The notes beneath the pieces are model-generated. The model saw nothing but the letters and a program-made list of their open reading frames with translations. It ran no database searches and had not been told where the DNA came from. From the NCBI GenBank assembly GCA_033297075.1, contig MU858081.1, positions 62,001 through 126,000 of the forward strand: a DNA stretch of 64,000 nucleotides, given 5' to 3'. Shown here piece after piece: positions 1 to 10,600 of the stretch (within the stretch, counting starts at the first letter, position 1; each line of letters opens with the position of its first letter). The stretch is from Rhypophila decipiens. Lineage: Eukaryota > Ascomycota > Sordariomycetes > Sordariales > Naviculisporaceae. The position numbers and the translations under genes were made by a program.

Positions 1-143
1 ACTGGATGTAAAAGAAACACACCGCTTAGCAAATTCTACACGATCCAGAGTTGAGCGTGATCTGGCACGGATACCCAATAATCTCCTTTCGACATATACC
101 CACCGTCGAGTAATCCCGAATACACCAACAATCAGCTCTCAGA

Positions 144-1295
144 ATGCCTGCGCCGACCGCGCTTCTCCAGCCCACCAAGGTCCCTGAGGCCGCAGCTGCT
201 CCCACGCCCGACCAGGAAGATGAGCTCATCCTCGACGTCCATGACAGCAATCTCCCAGAAACTACAGCTGCTCTTCCGCCTTCAGACCCAGAAGATGTAG
301 AGATGGCCGTTGACGAGGAGGGGCGGCCACGCTTCGCGCCTGGCAAAGACATCGTATGTCGAGACCTAGGTCAAAGCCGCTCGTTGCATCAAAGATGACT
401 TGGCTAATATCCATGCAGGATCCTGCTCGTCGAGTCGAGAGAAGAAATATTCCTATCCCCCCTAACCGCATGTCTGCCTTGAAAATCAACTGGTCCAAAG
501 TGAGCTAGCTACCTCTGATACCAAAAGACCTGTTACATTGTTTGTCCTGCTAACCCATTAACTCAGATGTAAGACACGAAACGCCTTGAAATCGTTTAAT
601 TTGCAACCCTGACACGTCGATGGTCCTAGGTACGAAGCTCTGGCCGGCCACTGCAAGCTGCAGGTTCGCATGGACGTCAAGGAAAAGCGTGTGCAGTTAA
701 GGACGAGCCGGTTTACAGAGCGGATAGAGACCCTTCAGATGGGCGCCGACTTCGTTTCAGCTTTCGCCATGGGATTCGATATTGACGATGCGATCGCATT
801 ACTCCGCCTGGATTCTCTATACATCCAGTCCTTCGATATCAAGGATGTAAGGCAGACACTTGGGCCGGATGCGTTGGGACGTGCGATAGGCCGTATTGCT
901 GGCAAGGACGGAGTACGTGACTTCCTCTGTTCCGTGGGTAAATGCGGGTTTTGCTGACTGAAATGTTTTACAGAAAACCAAATTCGCCATCGAGAATGGT
1001 AAGTATTTGCTTCCGAGGTGCTTGCCGCTTGATCTGTAGGCATTGAGCTGACCAATAATCACAAGCTACGAAAACTCGTATCGTACTCGCTGGTCAAAAG
1101 GTTCACATACTTGGTGGCTTCGAGAATATCGGCATGGCCCGTGAAAGGTATGTACAAGTCATCAAGCAGAAGGAAGTGGCGATTTACGAGGCTAACAACT
1201 GATGCAGCATCGTGTCGCTCGTTCTCGGCTCACAACCTGGCAAGGTCTACAACAGCCTCAGAATCATTGCGGGAAGAATGAAGGAGAGGTTTTGA
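144..1295 (+). CDS. PNO1: PNO1/Dim2 pre-40S ribosome assembly factor (KH domain)
   Basis: KH-domain RNA-binding protein of the PNO1/Dim2 family, which works in the nucleolus and cytoplasm on pre-40S particles and 20S pre-rRNA processing. I rebuilt seven exons: 144-353, 419-499, 567-568, 630-912, 974-998, 1066-1147 and 1208-1295. They give 771 nt, or 256 aa, with no internal stop. The N-terminal ~70 residues are acidic and low in complexity. The core carries the family stretch PPNR..ALKINWSK followed by HCKLQVRM.VKEKRV.LRTS. The C-terminus is the KH segment with KVHILGGFENI and ends at IIAGRMKERF. The third exon is only 2 nt (AT). It is needed to join NWSK to MYEAL in frame, and it lies between a consensus acceptor with a CTAAC branch site and a consensus GTAAGA donor. 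Identity is near certain from the conserved core; the micro-exon is inferred from frame and splice signals. Confidence 0.93.
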
Positions 1296-1777
1296 ATAAT
1301 GAAAAGAAAACTATGACGATTTGCGAACGAAAATTACACAATGATGTATGGGGCATCAGGACCATGGGTTTGGGCACGGAAATCATGGGAAAGGGCGTTC
1401 AGGAGCTATGCATCCCACCTCGATGGGTTCTTTTCTTGACGGGATTTAAGGCAAACTTTTCTGCCATGGCATCAATGAGACAGGGCTTGAGTGTAGATCG
1501 CCTTATGCTAGACATGTAGATGCATAAAAATGTTTATTTCAAGAAGCCAACTAAGCTAAAGGAGCTATGGAATGAGCAACAGACAGAGCATTGCGCAAGA
1601 AACCCAAACTTGGCAAAGATACCTATTTGAAGTCAATGAGAGGAGAAGCAGCAAAAACAGGGGTATCAGTAATTGGGTATCATGGTACTTTTCAAAGCAC
1701 ATCCCAAGGGTCAAAACGCCTATCCCAAAAAAACAAAGCCAACCTTCCCTGGCCTATTTTCCAATCTTGGAAACTGC
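1296..1777. other. Convergent intergenic spacer
   Basis: This 482-bp stretch lies between the 3' ends of PNO1 (+) and the Rad60-like gene (-). Open frames here have no family resemblance and no credible splice structure. It should hold both 3' UTRs and poly(A) sites. I see nothing else. Confidence 0.6.
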
Positions 1778-3223
1778 TCACTTTACGTGAACCTCCAGCT
1801 GGTTGGTATCGTCGGGATCGATATCAGCATCGGTAACCAAAGAGTCATCATCCAGCCTTTCGCCATCATACCAGATCTCAACCTTCCGCTCTGGACCGAT
1901 ACCCCGCTGCTTGCGAAATACCTGGATAATGATCGATACCGTCGTATCGTCGAACACGGTGGTATTCAAAGACTCGAGAGTCTTCGATTTGAGTATCACC
2001 TTGATTCCCTTTCTTGGTGGCGGCAGTGGAGATGGATCCTCCAGCTTGGCGTCAAAATCCTCATCGCCGTCTATCAGCCCTATCTTCGAGACACGCTCCC
2101 TTTCCAAATGGTCGGCATAGTTCTCCTCTGTCCAGACTTCAATATGCAGATTACCCAGCTTGTACCCTTCGCCTACTCCGTTAACTTGACCTCGGTCATT
2201 ACCCTCAACGCCAAGTGAAGCTGGTGTGCTATGGCGGTAGATCTTATGTCCTTTCCAGGTCAGGAGTAACCGGGAAGCATCCTCCTCAGTAATATCAAAA
2301 TTCGCTTCTCTTTGTTGGCGTATGACCCAGGTTTCCAGTGGTATGTCAAACGTGCCATTGGGCTTCATCTTGAAGGAAAGAGCTTTGGTATCCGGGATTC
2401 GAGAAGTGAGGAGCACCATGACGATGGCATTAGGATTTGTGGCTGCTTGCTGCTGCTGGGCTTTGGCAATCCATGCGCTCAATTCCTCATCTACTGGGTC
2501 TTCCTCGGCAGGGGGTTCAGTCTCCTCTGATCCCAAAGAATCCCCAGCGGTGGACTCAATTTTACAATCCCGGTCATCTACCACCACTGGCGAGCTCCTC
2601 CTCTTTAACCTTTCGGATCTTCGTGACGGCGAGAATTGCTGTCCGTCCTCCTCGTTTTCAAGCTGGACTAACCCGGGAGACGCATTCTTAGCCCCAGCAA
2701 TCGACTTTGTGGGGCTCGGCAGCTTTGGCGATTTGATAATCTCCTTTCCCTTCCCTTTAACGTCCATGATCATATCAGACTCTGTGTCAGATTCAGAGCC
2801 GAGCCCGATGAACGATGACGATTTGCGCCTCTCAGATGCATGAGATCCTATGGGTGATGAGTTTCTGTTAAGATAATCAGTTAGTAAATACGAAATACGC
2901 AAGACTCTATCAAAAATTGGGGAATACAACCTTTCCTCAGTTGTGCCGGTCGCCTGCTCTATTGATACCTTCCTCCGTTTGCGATCATGTTTTTCTGGAG
3001 ATGGCGGTTTTTGCTCTTCCAGAACTTCTTTAAGAGCCATCGGGAACACCTCCTTTGAGCGGCTGAAGAAATCGAGATCATCAGTCTCCTCCCGGGATTG
3101 TTCATCATTGGCAGCCTCGGGGGAACTCTGTTGTGTTGGTTTCTTCCGTGGCACGGTGCGCTTGAAGAGTGAAGGTTTTTTTTTCTTGGACGAATCTGGT
3201 GCTGGCGACTCCATGGTAGCCAT
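1778..3223 (-). CDS. Rad60/Esc2-type SUMO-like domain protein
   Basis: Two exons, 3223-2931 and 2864-1778, encode 459 aa. The last ~75 residues form a ubiquitin/SUMO-like fold (KVILKSKTLESLN..V..D.TVS.I...FRK..GI..ERKV.IWYDGERLD). This matches the Rad60-SLD domain of Rad60, Esc2 and NIP45, which act in the nucleus in SUMO-linked genome maintenance. The N-terminal half is long, charged and disordered, with basic NLS-like runs (SKKKKPSLFKR, DRKRRKVS) and an SDTESD acidic patch that could be a SIM or CK2 site. The intron (2865-2930) has a GTTGTA donor, a TACTAAC-type branch site and a CAG acceptor. It is 66 nt, a multiple of three, and contains no stop, so its retention would add 22 residues. 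The start is the first ATG of the frame. The SLD assignment is strong; the exact orthologue name is inferred. Confidence 0.8.
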   Translation of the reverse strand: MATMESPAPDSSKKKKPSLFKRTVPRKKPTQQSSPEAANDEQSREETDDLDFFSRSKEVFPMALKEVLEEQKPPSPEKHDRKRRKVSIEQATGTTEERLYSPIFDRVLRISYLLTDYLNRNSSPIGSHASERRKSSSFIGLGSESDTESDMIMDVKGKGKEIIKSPKLPSPTKSIAGAKNASPGLVQLENEEDGQQFSPSRRSERLKRRSSPVVVDDRDCKIESTAGDSLGSEETEPPAEEDPVDEELSAWIAKAQQQQAATNPNAIVMVLLTSRIPDTKALSFKMKPNGTFDIPLETWVIRQQREANFDITEEDASRLLLTWKGHKIYRHSTPASLGVEGNDRGQVNGVGEGYKLGNLHIEVWTEENYADHLERERVSKIGLIDGDEDFDAKLEDPSPLPPPRKGIKVILKSKTLESLNTTVFDDTTVSIIIQVFRKQRGIGPERKVEIWYDGERLDDDSLVTDADIDPDDTNQLEVHVK

Positions 3224-4001
3224 GGTGGCAATTGCGCGTTCACCAAAAATGCTCCAAGGATAAAGAAGAATTTAAGCTCGAGCCTTGTACGCGACAAGTT
3301 GCAGACTGGGAGATGCAAGTTGAGAGTGTGAAGTTGGCAAGCCGGTCGGGACGATGCGCGAGTTAAATTTTATGGATGGAGCGGTGCATGTTCGAGTTGC
3401 TGGGGCGACTTGCGGTGTCTTCGCAGTTCGATGTGTTGTTTGCTGTGAAAGAGAGGGGAAACCGATGTTAAGTTAAGGTGAAAGAGTGACATTCACGATG
3501 GCCAAGCCTGGCGCATTCACACAGAAAATTGGCGTCGCAAGTGCTGCAACCACTTTGGGGTGGAGCAGCGCGTGTGTTGATCATGTACCCAGCCTGCTGG
3601 TTCGTTTTCATCAAAGAGATGCTGGTTCCGGATGGCGGGGTAAGTGACTTGGGTGGTTCCCCACCAGACCTGGTCTCCTGTGACTGTACGGGTTATGCGG
3701 GTAGTGGTGTGCGGAAAATCGCATAACTGCATGACTTCGCACCATTCCAACTTTACAGTATCAATTCATACAGAGCTTGGTCTCCGTCCATTCTCTATAC
3801 CCGAACAAAGTTTATTGTATCTCCTCTGTTTAGATTTCCGAATTCACCATAGCATGGGCGACCAGTGAAATCAGGAATGGCTTTTAACCAGACCACTCAA
3901 CCGATTTTGGTGCAATGGGAGACGCGAGCTCAGCGGTCGAGACAGATGATGGTCCTTTGCAGTTTTTGAGAGATAATCTCGGTGTGGTTCCAGCTCGCTC
4001 A

Positions 4002-4007
4002 CCGAGG
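4002..4007 (+). promoter_or_regulatory. CCGAGG fatty-acid-response-type element (site 1)
   Basis: CCGAGG lies about 400 bp upstream of the reductase ATG, inside the palindrome GCTCACCGAGGTGAGC. CCTCGG/CCGAGG is the core bound by fungal fatty-acid regulators of the FarA/FarB/Ctf1 type, which induce beta-oxidation genes. Function here is inferred. Confidence 0.5.
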
Positions 4008-4057
4008 TGAGCAAAGAAGGCTAGCAAGGCCGGACGAGGATCGGTGGGGTTCAGCAA

Positions 4058-4063
4058 CCGAGG
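4058..4063 (+). promoter_or_regulatory. CCGAGG fatty-acid-response-type element (site 2)
   Basis: A second CCGAGG in the same orientation, 56 bp downstream of site 1 and about 340 bp before the ATG. Two copies this close fit a fatty-acid-inducible promoter for a beta-oxidation auxiliary enzyme. Confidence 0.5.
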
Positions 4064-4404
4064 CATAAATCGATTTGCCTATTATATCCGTACTCCGTAA
4101 TGCCCAGTCTGGGGTTGCCGCTACCACTTGAACAAGTCGCTTATTACAACCTCTCCCCAACTTGTGCAGCTATAGTATAGACAGTGCTTCTAGTTCTCAG
4201 CAAGAATCAAGCTGATAATCTTCTTACCCTTTTGAAAGAAACAGCAGACTGCGTTGCTGTTCAGTTCGTCCGATTTGCAGACCCGATTTCGTCCCGATCT
4301 TGCAAGCTACCTCCAGATTTGTTTTCAACTAGTCGTTCACGGTCTCACTCTTCTTTCAACTTTCAAGGTCTTCAAGAAAACAGGTCCACACACACTCCCT
4401 CATA

Positions 4405-5567
4405 ATGGCAGTCCAGAAATCAGAGTACTTGAGCAATGTGTGGAGGGACGGCATATTCAGTAGGCTCCTGCTCCTCGATGACCGCCTACTTGCTTCTTGA
4501 TGGAGCCACACGCAATGACTGACAACTAACTTCCCTGTTCCCATCCTTGCAGCCAACCGAGTCCTTTTCATCACCGGGGGAGCTGGCTCCATTGGTAGTG
4601 CCCAAACACGGGCTCTTGTACATCTCGGGGCAGACGCATGCATCATCGGCCGCAATGTTGAGAAAACCGAGGCTGCCGCAAAAGAAATTGCCAAGGTTCG
4701 GTCAGGGGCTCGGGTTTTGGGCATTGGCAACGTCGATGTTCGCAATGTTTGTCCACCTTCACTGCGCCCGCCATATTGATGTTATGCTGATGGCCGATAT
4801 GACAGTTTGAAAGCTTGAAGGCAGCAGCAGACCGGTGCGCCGCGGAGCTGGGAGGTATCGACTATGTCATGTATGCCAATGCCCTCCCTTGCTTGTTATA
4901 TTCTACAGGTCACTAATGTCTTGATAGTGCAGGTGCAGCTGGAAACTTCATTGCCCCAATGGCGGGCCTGAGCCCCAATGCCTTCAAGGCTGTCATTGAC
5001 ATTGACACGATTGGAACCTTCAACACCATCAAGGCAACTATTCCGCATCTCGTCAAATCCGCGGCTAGGAACCCGAACCCAAATCCAGCTGGAACCACTG
5101 GCGGCCGTCTACTGTCTACGTCTGCCACCTTCCACTATACCGGCATGGCATTGCAGGCCCACGTCTCTGCAGCCAAAGCGGCTGTTGACAGCCTGATGGC
5201 CAGCGTGTCTCTCGAGTACGGTCCATATGGCGTTACGGCCAATTGCATTGCTCCCGGAGCCATTGCAGGGACCGAGGGCATGGAGCGCCTGGCGAGCAGT
5301 CAAATCGCCGCCGAGGAGATGGGTAGACAGATCCCAAGCGGAAGAATGGGGAGTGTACGCGACATCGCCGACGCCACCGTATTTTTGTTCAGTGACGCAG
5401 GCAACTATATCAACGGAACTAATATCGTCGTTGATGGTGCCGGATGGAGGCGTCAGGGAGGGCTAGGCGTTGGACTTGACAAGGATATGGCCTACCCTGA
5501 CTTCTTGCTTGCCGGCGAAGTCAGCAAGAATGTCAAGACTGGCCGAAAGGAGACGTCGAAGCTGTAA
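4405..5567 (+). CDS. Peroxisomal 2,4-dienoyl-CoA reductase (SDR family)
   Basis: Reduces 2,4-dienoyl-CoA with NADPH, which lets peroxisomal beta-oxidation handle polyunsaturated fatty acids (Sps19/DECR2 type). Four exons, 4405-4459, 4553-4746, 4806-4870 and 4928-5567, encode 317 aa. The Rossmann motif TGGAGSIG is at residues 26-33, followed by IGNVDVRN and the family signature VIAGAAGNF in place of the usual NNAG. As in DECRs, the SDR catalytic YxxxK tyrosine is missing while the lysine remains in SAAKAAVD. The end, VVDGAGW, is typical of the family. The last three residues are SKL, a canonical PTS1. The first exon is only 55 nt; its ATG is the first in-frame ATG of the short leader peptide MAVQKSEYLSNVW. 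Two CCGAGG elements lie upstream. Confidence 0.92.
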
Positions 5568-6825
5568 CTGCTACCGGGACTGGATCAGATATCACGATTT
5601 GGTTGGATTTCAACTCGAGAGGTACGAGAAAGTGTTGCTCCTACTCAGCGTTCCACCTGCGTGTCGATACCCATTGGACACCCTGCGCTTTATATAGCAT
5701 AGCAATAGCATCCATTTACCTGCACTGTATGTATTTGTTTTGTCTGAACTCGAGACCCAATTTGAAATCAGACAAACAGTATGGGTTTAATAAGCATGCA
5801 CCACTACTTTCACATACAGGCACCAGTCCAGTATGATTTTTAATCCAGTCAGGGCATCTATCCCAGCTAGTCAGGACATCTATACAAGCCCAGTCAAGGT
5901 ATTCATTCGAGCTATTTAAGGCATTTATTTCGGCTAGTAAGAGCATCTATTCCAGTAGGTTAAAGTATTTATTCTAGGTAGTTAGGGCATTTCTTCCACA
6001 AGAGTAGTGCATATATACAAGAAGACCGGTGCCTGTATACAAGTAGTGGTGCCTGTTTATTAAGCCCCAAGCAGTATTGATCCCGGACTTCTCGTTTTCT
6101 GCTCCGGCCTAGTCTCACCGGGCTTCTTCAAACTCGGGAACCCAGTGCCGACTGGCGGGTCTCCGGCTACCCGGATTCTACAGGATGGAGCAATAGAGGG
6201 GCCGGAGATAAGATATGGCAAGCCAGGCCTGCACTGGGGTTGCCATTTGCATTTCCGCGGATCTGCATCACCAGCACATTAATGCTGTTTATTTACCCTT
6301 ACCTATCTTCTAATAGATCGCCCTCCATGCTCATCTTGATTAAGTAGATACTCACACACTAAATTGATGAGTCATGCCCGCCCCCATACGATGATAACGA
6401 GACCGGCAGGTTGGTGGCTTTCACCCCTGCTGCACTATTACTATATGACGCCGGCGACTTCTCGTCCGGGATGAGCCGGCATTGACCCGAAACTGAGGAT
6501 TGGATCTACTCAGCGGGGTTCCAACGTTTGGTCGTTGTCCCCTCTTTCCGTGACTAAATGTCGGTCGAGTGTCGGACGATGGTTGGTGAATGTACCTTAT
6601 CTGGAAGCTGCTCCCCTTCCATCTCTCGAATCTGGATGCTACCTGCCAAACAGAAGAACTTCGTTTCTCCTCTTTCGTCTCTACCTACTTGCTTCTGTCT
6701 ACTGCCATAGTTTCGCCCCATTGTGAACTCAGGTTCCTCTCTCCCCAGCACCCCAGTGCCTGGCCTCTACGGTTGACTCTTCGCTAACTGATTCGTTGTT
6801 TACATTCCCTGCCACAACCTTTATC
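5568..6825. other. Intergenic region with minisatellite
   Basis: This 1.26-kb stretch lies between the reductase and the phosphatase-like gene. Its left half holds the 22-bp repeat array described next. The rest has scattered GC-rich patches with repeated CCGG cores but no open frame that looks coding. The last few hundred bases should be the promoter of the downstream gene. Confidence 0.5.
5847..6019. repeat. Degenerate 22-bp tandem repeat (minisatellite)
   Basis: About seven to eight diverged head-to-tail units of 21-23 bp. The best copies read like AGTCAGGGCATCTATCCCAG plus two bases. The recurring skeleton is AGT-A-G-CATCTATTC--GCT. Many differences between units are C/T or G/A changes. 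No gene overlaps it. Confidence 0.7.
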
Positions 6826-8360
6826 ATGAAACGAGCTGCTTTCCTTCTGATTCTTCCCTGTCTTCCATTGGGAGCTGGCGAGACAGTCCTCGGAGCCTAC
6901 ATCTTCCATCGCCATGGTAGTCGAACCAGCAAGTCATATCCGCCTGTCCAGCTTACTCCATTAGGCGCATCGGAGTCACGTAGCTCGGGAGCTTGGTACC
7001 GTAACCGATATGTCTCGGGGAATGCCTCTGCAAAGATTCATGGCTTTAGCCCCGACACGGTGACCCTTTCCCAGCTGTCGGTGCTCAGTCCAATGGACGA
7101 CATTCTGCAGAACAGTGCCCAGGCCTTCCTCCAGGGCCTATATCCGCCGGTGGGCAAGGCGGCTTCATCTGAGCAGTCGTCCACCGAAGACGTCGTCAAT
7201 GGGCTGCTTGACGGCTACCAGTACATCCCAGTCAACACCGTGGGCATGTCGACTACCGGCGTACAGGGAGAAGACAACATGCGACTCCAGACTGGGAGTG
7301 GCTGCCCTAACGCCATCAAGAGCACTGAGAGATATCTTGAGAGCTCAGAATATCTCCAAAATCTTAAAGACACCATGAACTTCTACCAGAGGCTGCTTCC
7401 CGTCTACGACAAAACGTTTCCCGCCGAAAAGGCTAGCTTTGAACACGCATATGGCAGTATGTAAACCACAGTCCATGGCTCGCGAGTACATCTGACTATT
7501 ACTGACAAAATCTTCCAGTTTATGACCTCGTTCATGTTTCCACTGCTCTCAACGACACCAAAATCTCTCACACCGAGCTTCTGACCGCTGAAGTCCAGCA
7601 CCAGCTCTATACTCTGGCGTCAGCGCATGAATGGGGTCTCGCCTTCAACAGCAGCGAGCCTGTTCGTGCCATGGTCGGTTCAATTCTAGCAGGCCAAATT
7701 GTTCAAGGACTCAATGCCACGCTTCGAGCTCCTCTCAAAACAAACTCGACCAACCGACTGACCATTCAGTTTGGCGCTTACGCCTCCTTCATGTCATTCT
7801 TCGGCCTCTCCCAAGCAACTGCTGCATCAGAGGACTTCTACGGTATTGTCGACTACGACAGCAGCTTTGTCATTGAACTCGTGACCGACGCCGAGGTGGA
7901 CTCCTTGTCTTCCAGTGCTGATACAATCAATGCCGACGATGCCTATATCCGCTTCCTGTTTGCCAACGGGACTGCTAGTGAAACAAACCAACCAAAGCCC
8001 TTCCCTCTCTTTGGACAGCAAGAGATAAGACTCAAGTGGAACACATTCATCGAGGAGATGAGCAAGTTTAGTATCACGGATACAGCTGAGTGGTGCGTGG
8101 CATGCGGCGCCACAGAAGGTGTTTGTTCCGGAGCGGGCAGCTCAGATGTCTCTACGGCTAAGGCCGATTCGGGGGGCATGTCAAATGTAGTTGCTGGTGT
8201 CATTGGTGCAGTCGTCACCTTGGCCGTGGCCACGCTGCTTGCGGCTCTGGCTGTCGGCATTGGCGGACTGCGTCTGGTCAAGAAGAAGGCTCCAAGGTTG
8301 TCGATGGCAATTGCGCCAAAGACGAGCCGGGACGATATGTCATACGAGGAACGCGTTTGA
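6826..8360 (+). CDS. Histidine-acid-phosphatase-like membrane-anchored secretory protein
   Basis: Two exons, 6826-7456 and 7519-8360, encode 490 aa. A signal peptide (MKRAAFLLILPCLPLGAG) is followed at residues 29-33 by RHGSR, the nucleophile motif of branch-2 histidine phosphatases. Several N-x-S/T sites follow. A hydrophobic segment at about residues 432-458 is followed by KKK and a 23-residue cytosolic tail, so this is a type I membrane protein with an outward catalytic domain. The usual HD proton-donor motif is not visible. At the expected place the sequence reads FGAYASFMSFFGL, so activity is uncertain. I chose the ATG at 6826 because the signal peptide begins there; the frame extends a little further upstream but without an ATG. 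It lies tail-to-tail with the MFS gene, 227 bp apart. Confidence 0.82.
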
Positions 8361-8587
8361 AGAATTTGCACAGCCAGATAGGTCTCCATGATCCTGATGC
8401 TGGTCGGCTAGCTACAATGGTATTAATTATCCAAGGAAAAGCATAATAAAGCTGATAGTAAATGACTTCTTTTCCTAGCTTGGATGGAATGAGATGCGTA
8501 CTGGGAATCTATGCCACCTCACCGAGATATTATAAAACATTATTCAAGCGACATGATAAAATGACCAAGAATTAAGGTCTGGAATTA

Positions 8588-10600
8588 TTACCTCAACCCA
8601 CAAGCAGCAAGCAAATCATGACGATGGGAGAAACTCCTGAGCCGCTTGCCATAAACATCTGATTTGTCATGTTAGCATGTATCGATGAGCTAGGAGCTAG
8701 CCAGCGATGCTGAGTTTTGGAGGGCGTGACTTACACAGAGGGATAGTGAGAAGACAAACGACAAGCTGAACCGAGCCCAACGCGTTGAACAGCGGCCTTG
8801 CCTTGGTGTTGTTCTCAATCAGCCAGTCAAACGCCTTGAATGTCAGGGCGAAGCTGAAGATGTTTTTGAAAATAATCATGCATGTGAAGCCCTCGATCGC
8901 AAGGTCACCTGTCGGTCTGTTAGCAAAAGGTGCTATAAAGGCTGTTTCTCTGGAACATGAAACAAGCAAGACACTTACGATAGGCATCGACAATATAAAG
9001 TGAACTGGCAACCGCACCAATGACCATACCCGCCACTTCCAAGGCGAAAAAGGTCATCGGGACCGTGTAGTGGTACTTGTCCTTCAAAAGGCCATCAACA
9101 GTGATGCCCCATCCGTAGAGGCCCGCACAGCCGAGTATCATCTGGGGAATGATAAGTACAAGACGGAACTCGGGCTCATACACGCCGTTATTCCGCCTGG
9201 TCATGACACGAGCAGTCCAATCGGCCAACCCGCCGGCGATAATGAAGCCGATGATGGCGCCGACGAAGGCGGCAGTGTAGGCATATCCCGTCTCGACCTC
9301 ATTCCACCACAACGGAGTGCCAAAGAAGAACTGCGCCATGATGACCCCGATAAACACGGTCCAGCCGATGAGGAGGCCCTGGGCCAGACACGCCCACAGG
9401 AAAGCCGGGTGGATGAAAAGTGGAAGGGGTCGGAAGAGTAGCTTCCAGAAGGACTCGTCCGTCTTGCGGCCGTTGAACAGGGCCAAGGACTGGCGGAACG
9501 TGACCTTTTGCCTGGCTGGGGGGGGTACCGGTCCTGAGGTACCATTCTCTGCATGTAGCCTGGATTCCTTAAAGGCAGCAGAGTCCACTTCATGTACGTG
9601 AGCATCAGCATTGCCGTTTGTTCCTGGAGGAGTGCTGGTGGAGCCTGATCTATCCATATCACCATATGGCGGGGGGGCCTCGTTTGGATATTTTGCGTTC
9701 GCTGTCCCAGGTCGGTCGGTGGCAACCATGTCCAGGTTCAAGGAGGCTTCGCGGCGATAGGCGGTCTCGGGGCAGAAGAAAAAGATAGCTGGCAGACAGG
9801 CGGCGCAGAAGATGGAGATGAAATAAAAGGTCCATGGCCAGCCAATCGTGGCCGTGATCTTGCCTACCAGGATTGGGGTGAAAAAGGCCCCGCCAAAGAC
9901 CGCGAGGTTGCTGAACGCCATGCGCTTTCCTCGTTCATGAACATAATAGAGGTCTCCCACGGCAGCGTTGACGAAGGCCTCGAAAGGAGCCGTAGCAATT
10001 CCCTGCCAGACCCGTGCAGCTACCATGCTCCTGTAGAGTCCCTTGGTGTTTGATGCGCCGCCCCAGGCACTCGTGATAACCAGCAAGATAGTCGAGAAGA
10101 CAAACAAGTGCCGTTTCCCCCATATCCGGCCCGAGGGCACGAACAAGAAGCCAGCAGCGCCGACGCCCAGCAAGTACCAGCCAGTCAACTCTGCGATGGC
10201 CGAGAATGGACGTGTGAAAGCAAACGTCAGCGTGATCGTGTTGGCGGCAAGAAGAGGCCCTAACGCCGTCGCGAAAATGGCGGTTATGGAGAGGATGAAG
10301 GTGATGAGATCGCGCTTCCATAGCGGCCAGTTGAGGGGGTCATTCGGGTCGTCGGAAGGCTGCGGAACAAGAATGATTGGAACGGGGCCACTGGTATCGC
10401 ATTTGAGCCCTTGGACACCGTCGGCCGCGTATTGGGGTCGTTCGGGATCGTCAAAGTATCTCGTTGTTCCTAGAACCAAGAGCACGGGTTAGCGCTGTCA
10501 TGATATAGCTCGAGACGTTTGAACGGCTGCTGTCCGGCCCGTTATGATCCGTACCAGGAACATGCTCCATGGAAGCATCTTCAAGAATTCCTAGCCCCAT
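8588..10600 (-). CDS. MFS transporter (DHA1-type, 12 TM)
   Basis: Plasma-membrane proton-coupled transporter of the major facilitator superfamily; substrate unknown. Four exons, 10600-10555, 10469-8979, 8908-8735 and 8658-8588, encode 593 aa. The protein starts MGLGILEDASMEHVPGTTRY. It has the DPNDPLNWPLWKRD entry segment before TM1, GRIWGKRHLF (motif A region) between TM2 and TM3, and ARVWQGIATAPFEAF in TM4. A long hydrophilic central loop of about 100 residues separates the two six-TM halves, and the protein ends IPLYVYGKRLRSFSHRHD. The first exon (46 nt) and the last (71 nt) are short; I placed them from GTACGG/CTAG and GTAAGT/CAG signals and the family ends they restore. No biosynthetic gene is adjacent, so an efflux role in a cluster is not supported. 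Confidence 0.88.

Larger units (their letters stand above)
3224..4404. promoter_or_regulatory. Divergent promoter region, Rad60-like / dienoyl-CoA reductase
   Basis: This 1.18-kb stretch separates two divergently transcribed genes. No credible ORF lies in it. The reductase side carries two CCGAGG hexamers, described separately, and a TACTCCGTA nonamer at 4091-4099. Confidence 0.5.

Noticed and set aside
1202..1519. 105-codon frame at the 3' end of PNO1
   Set aside because: It overlaps the last PNO1 exon in another frame and is low-quality downstream.
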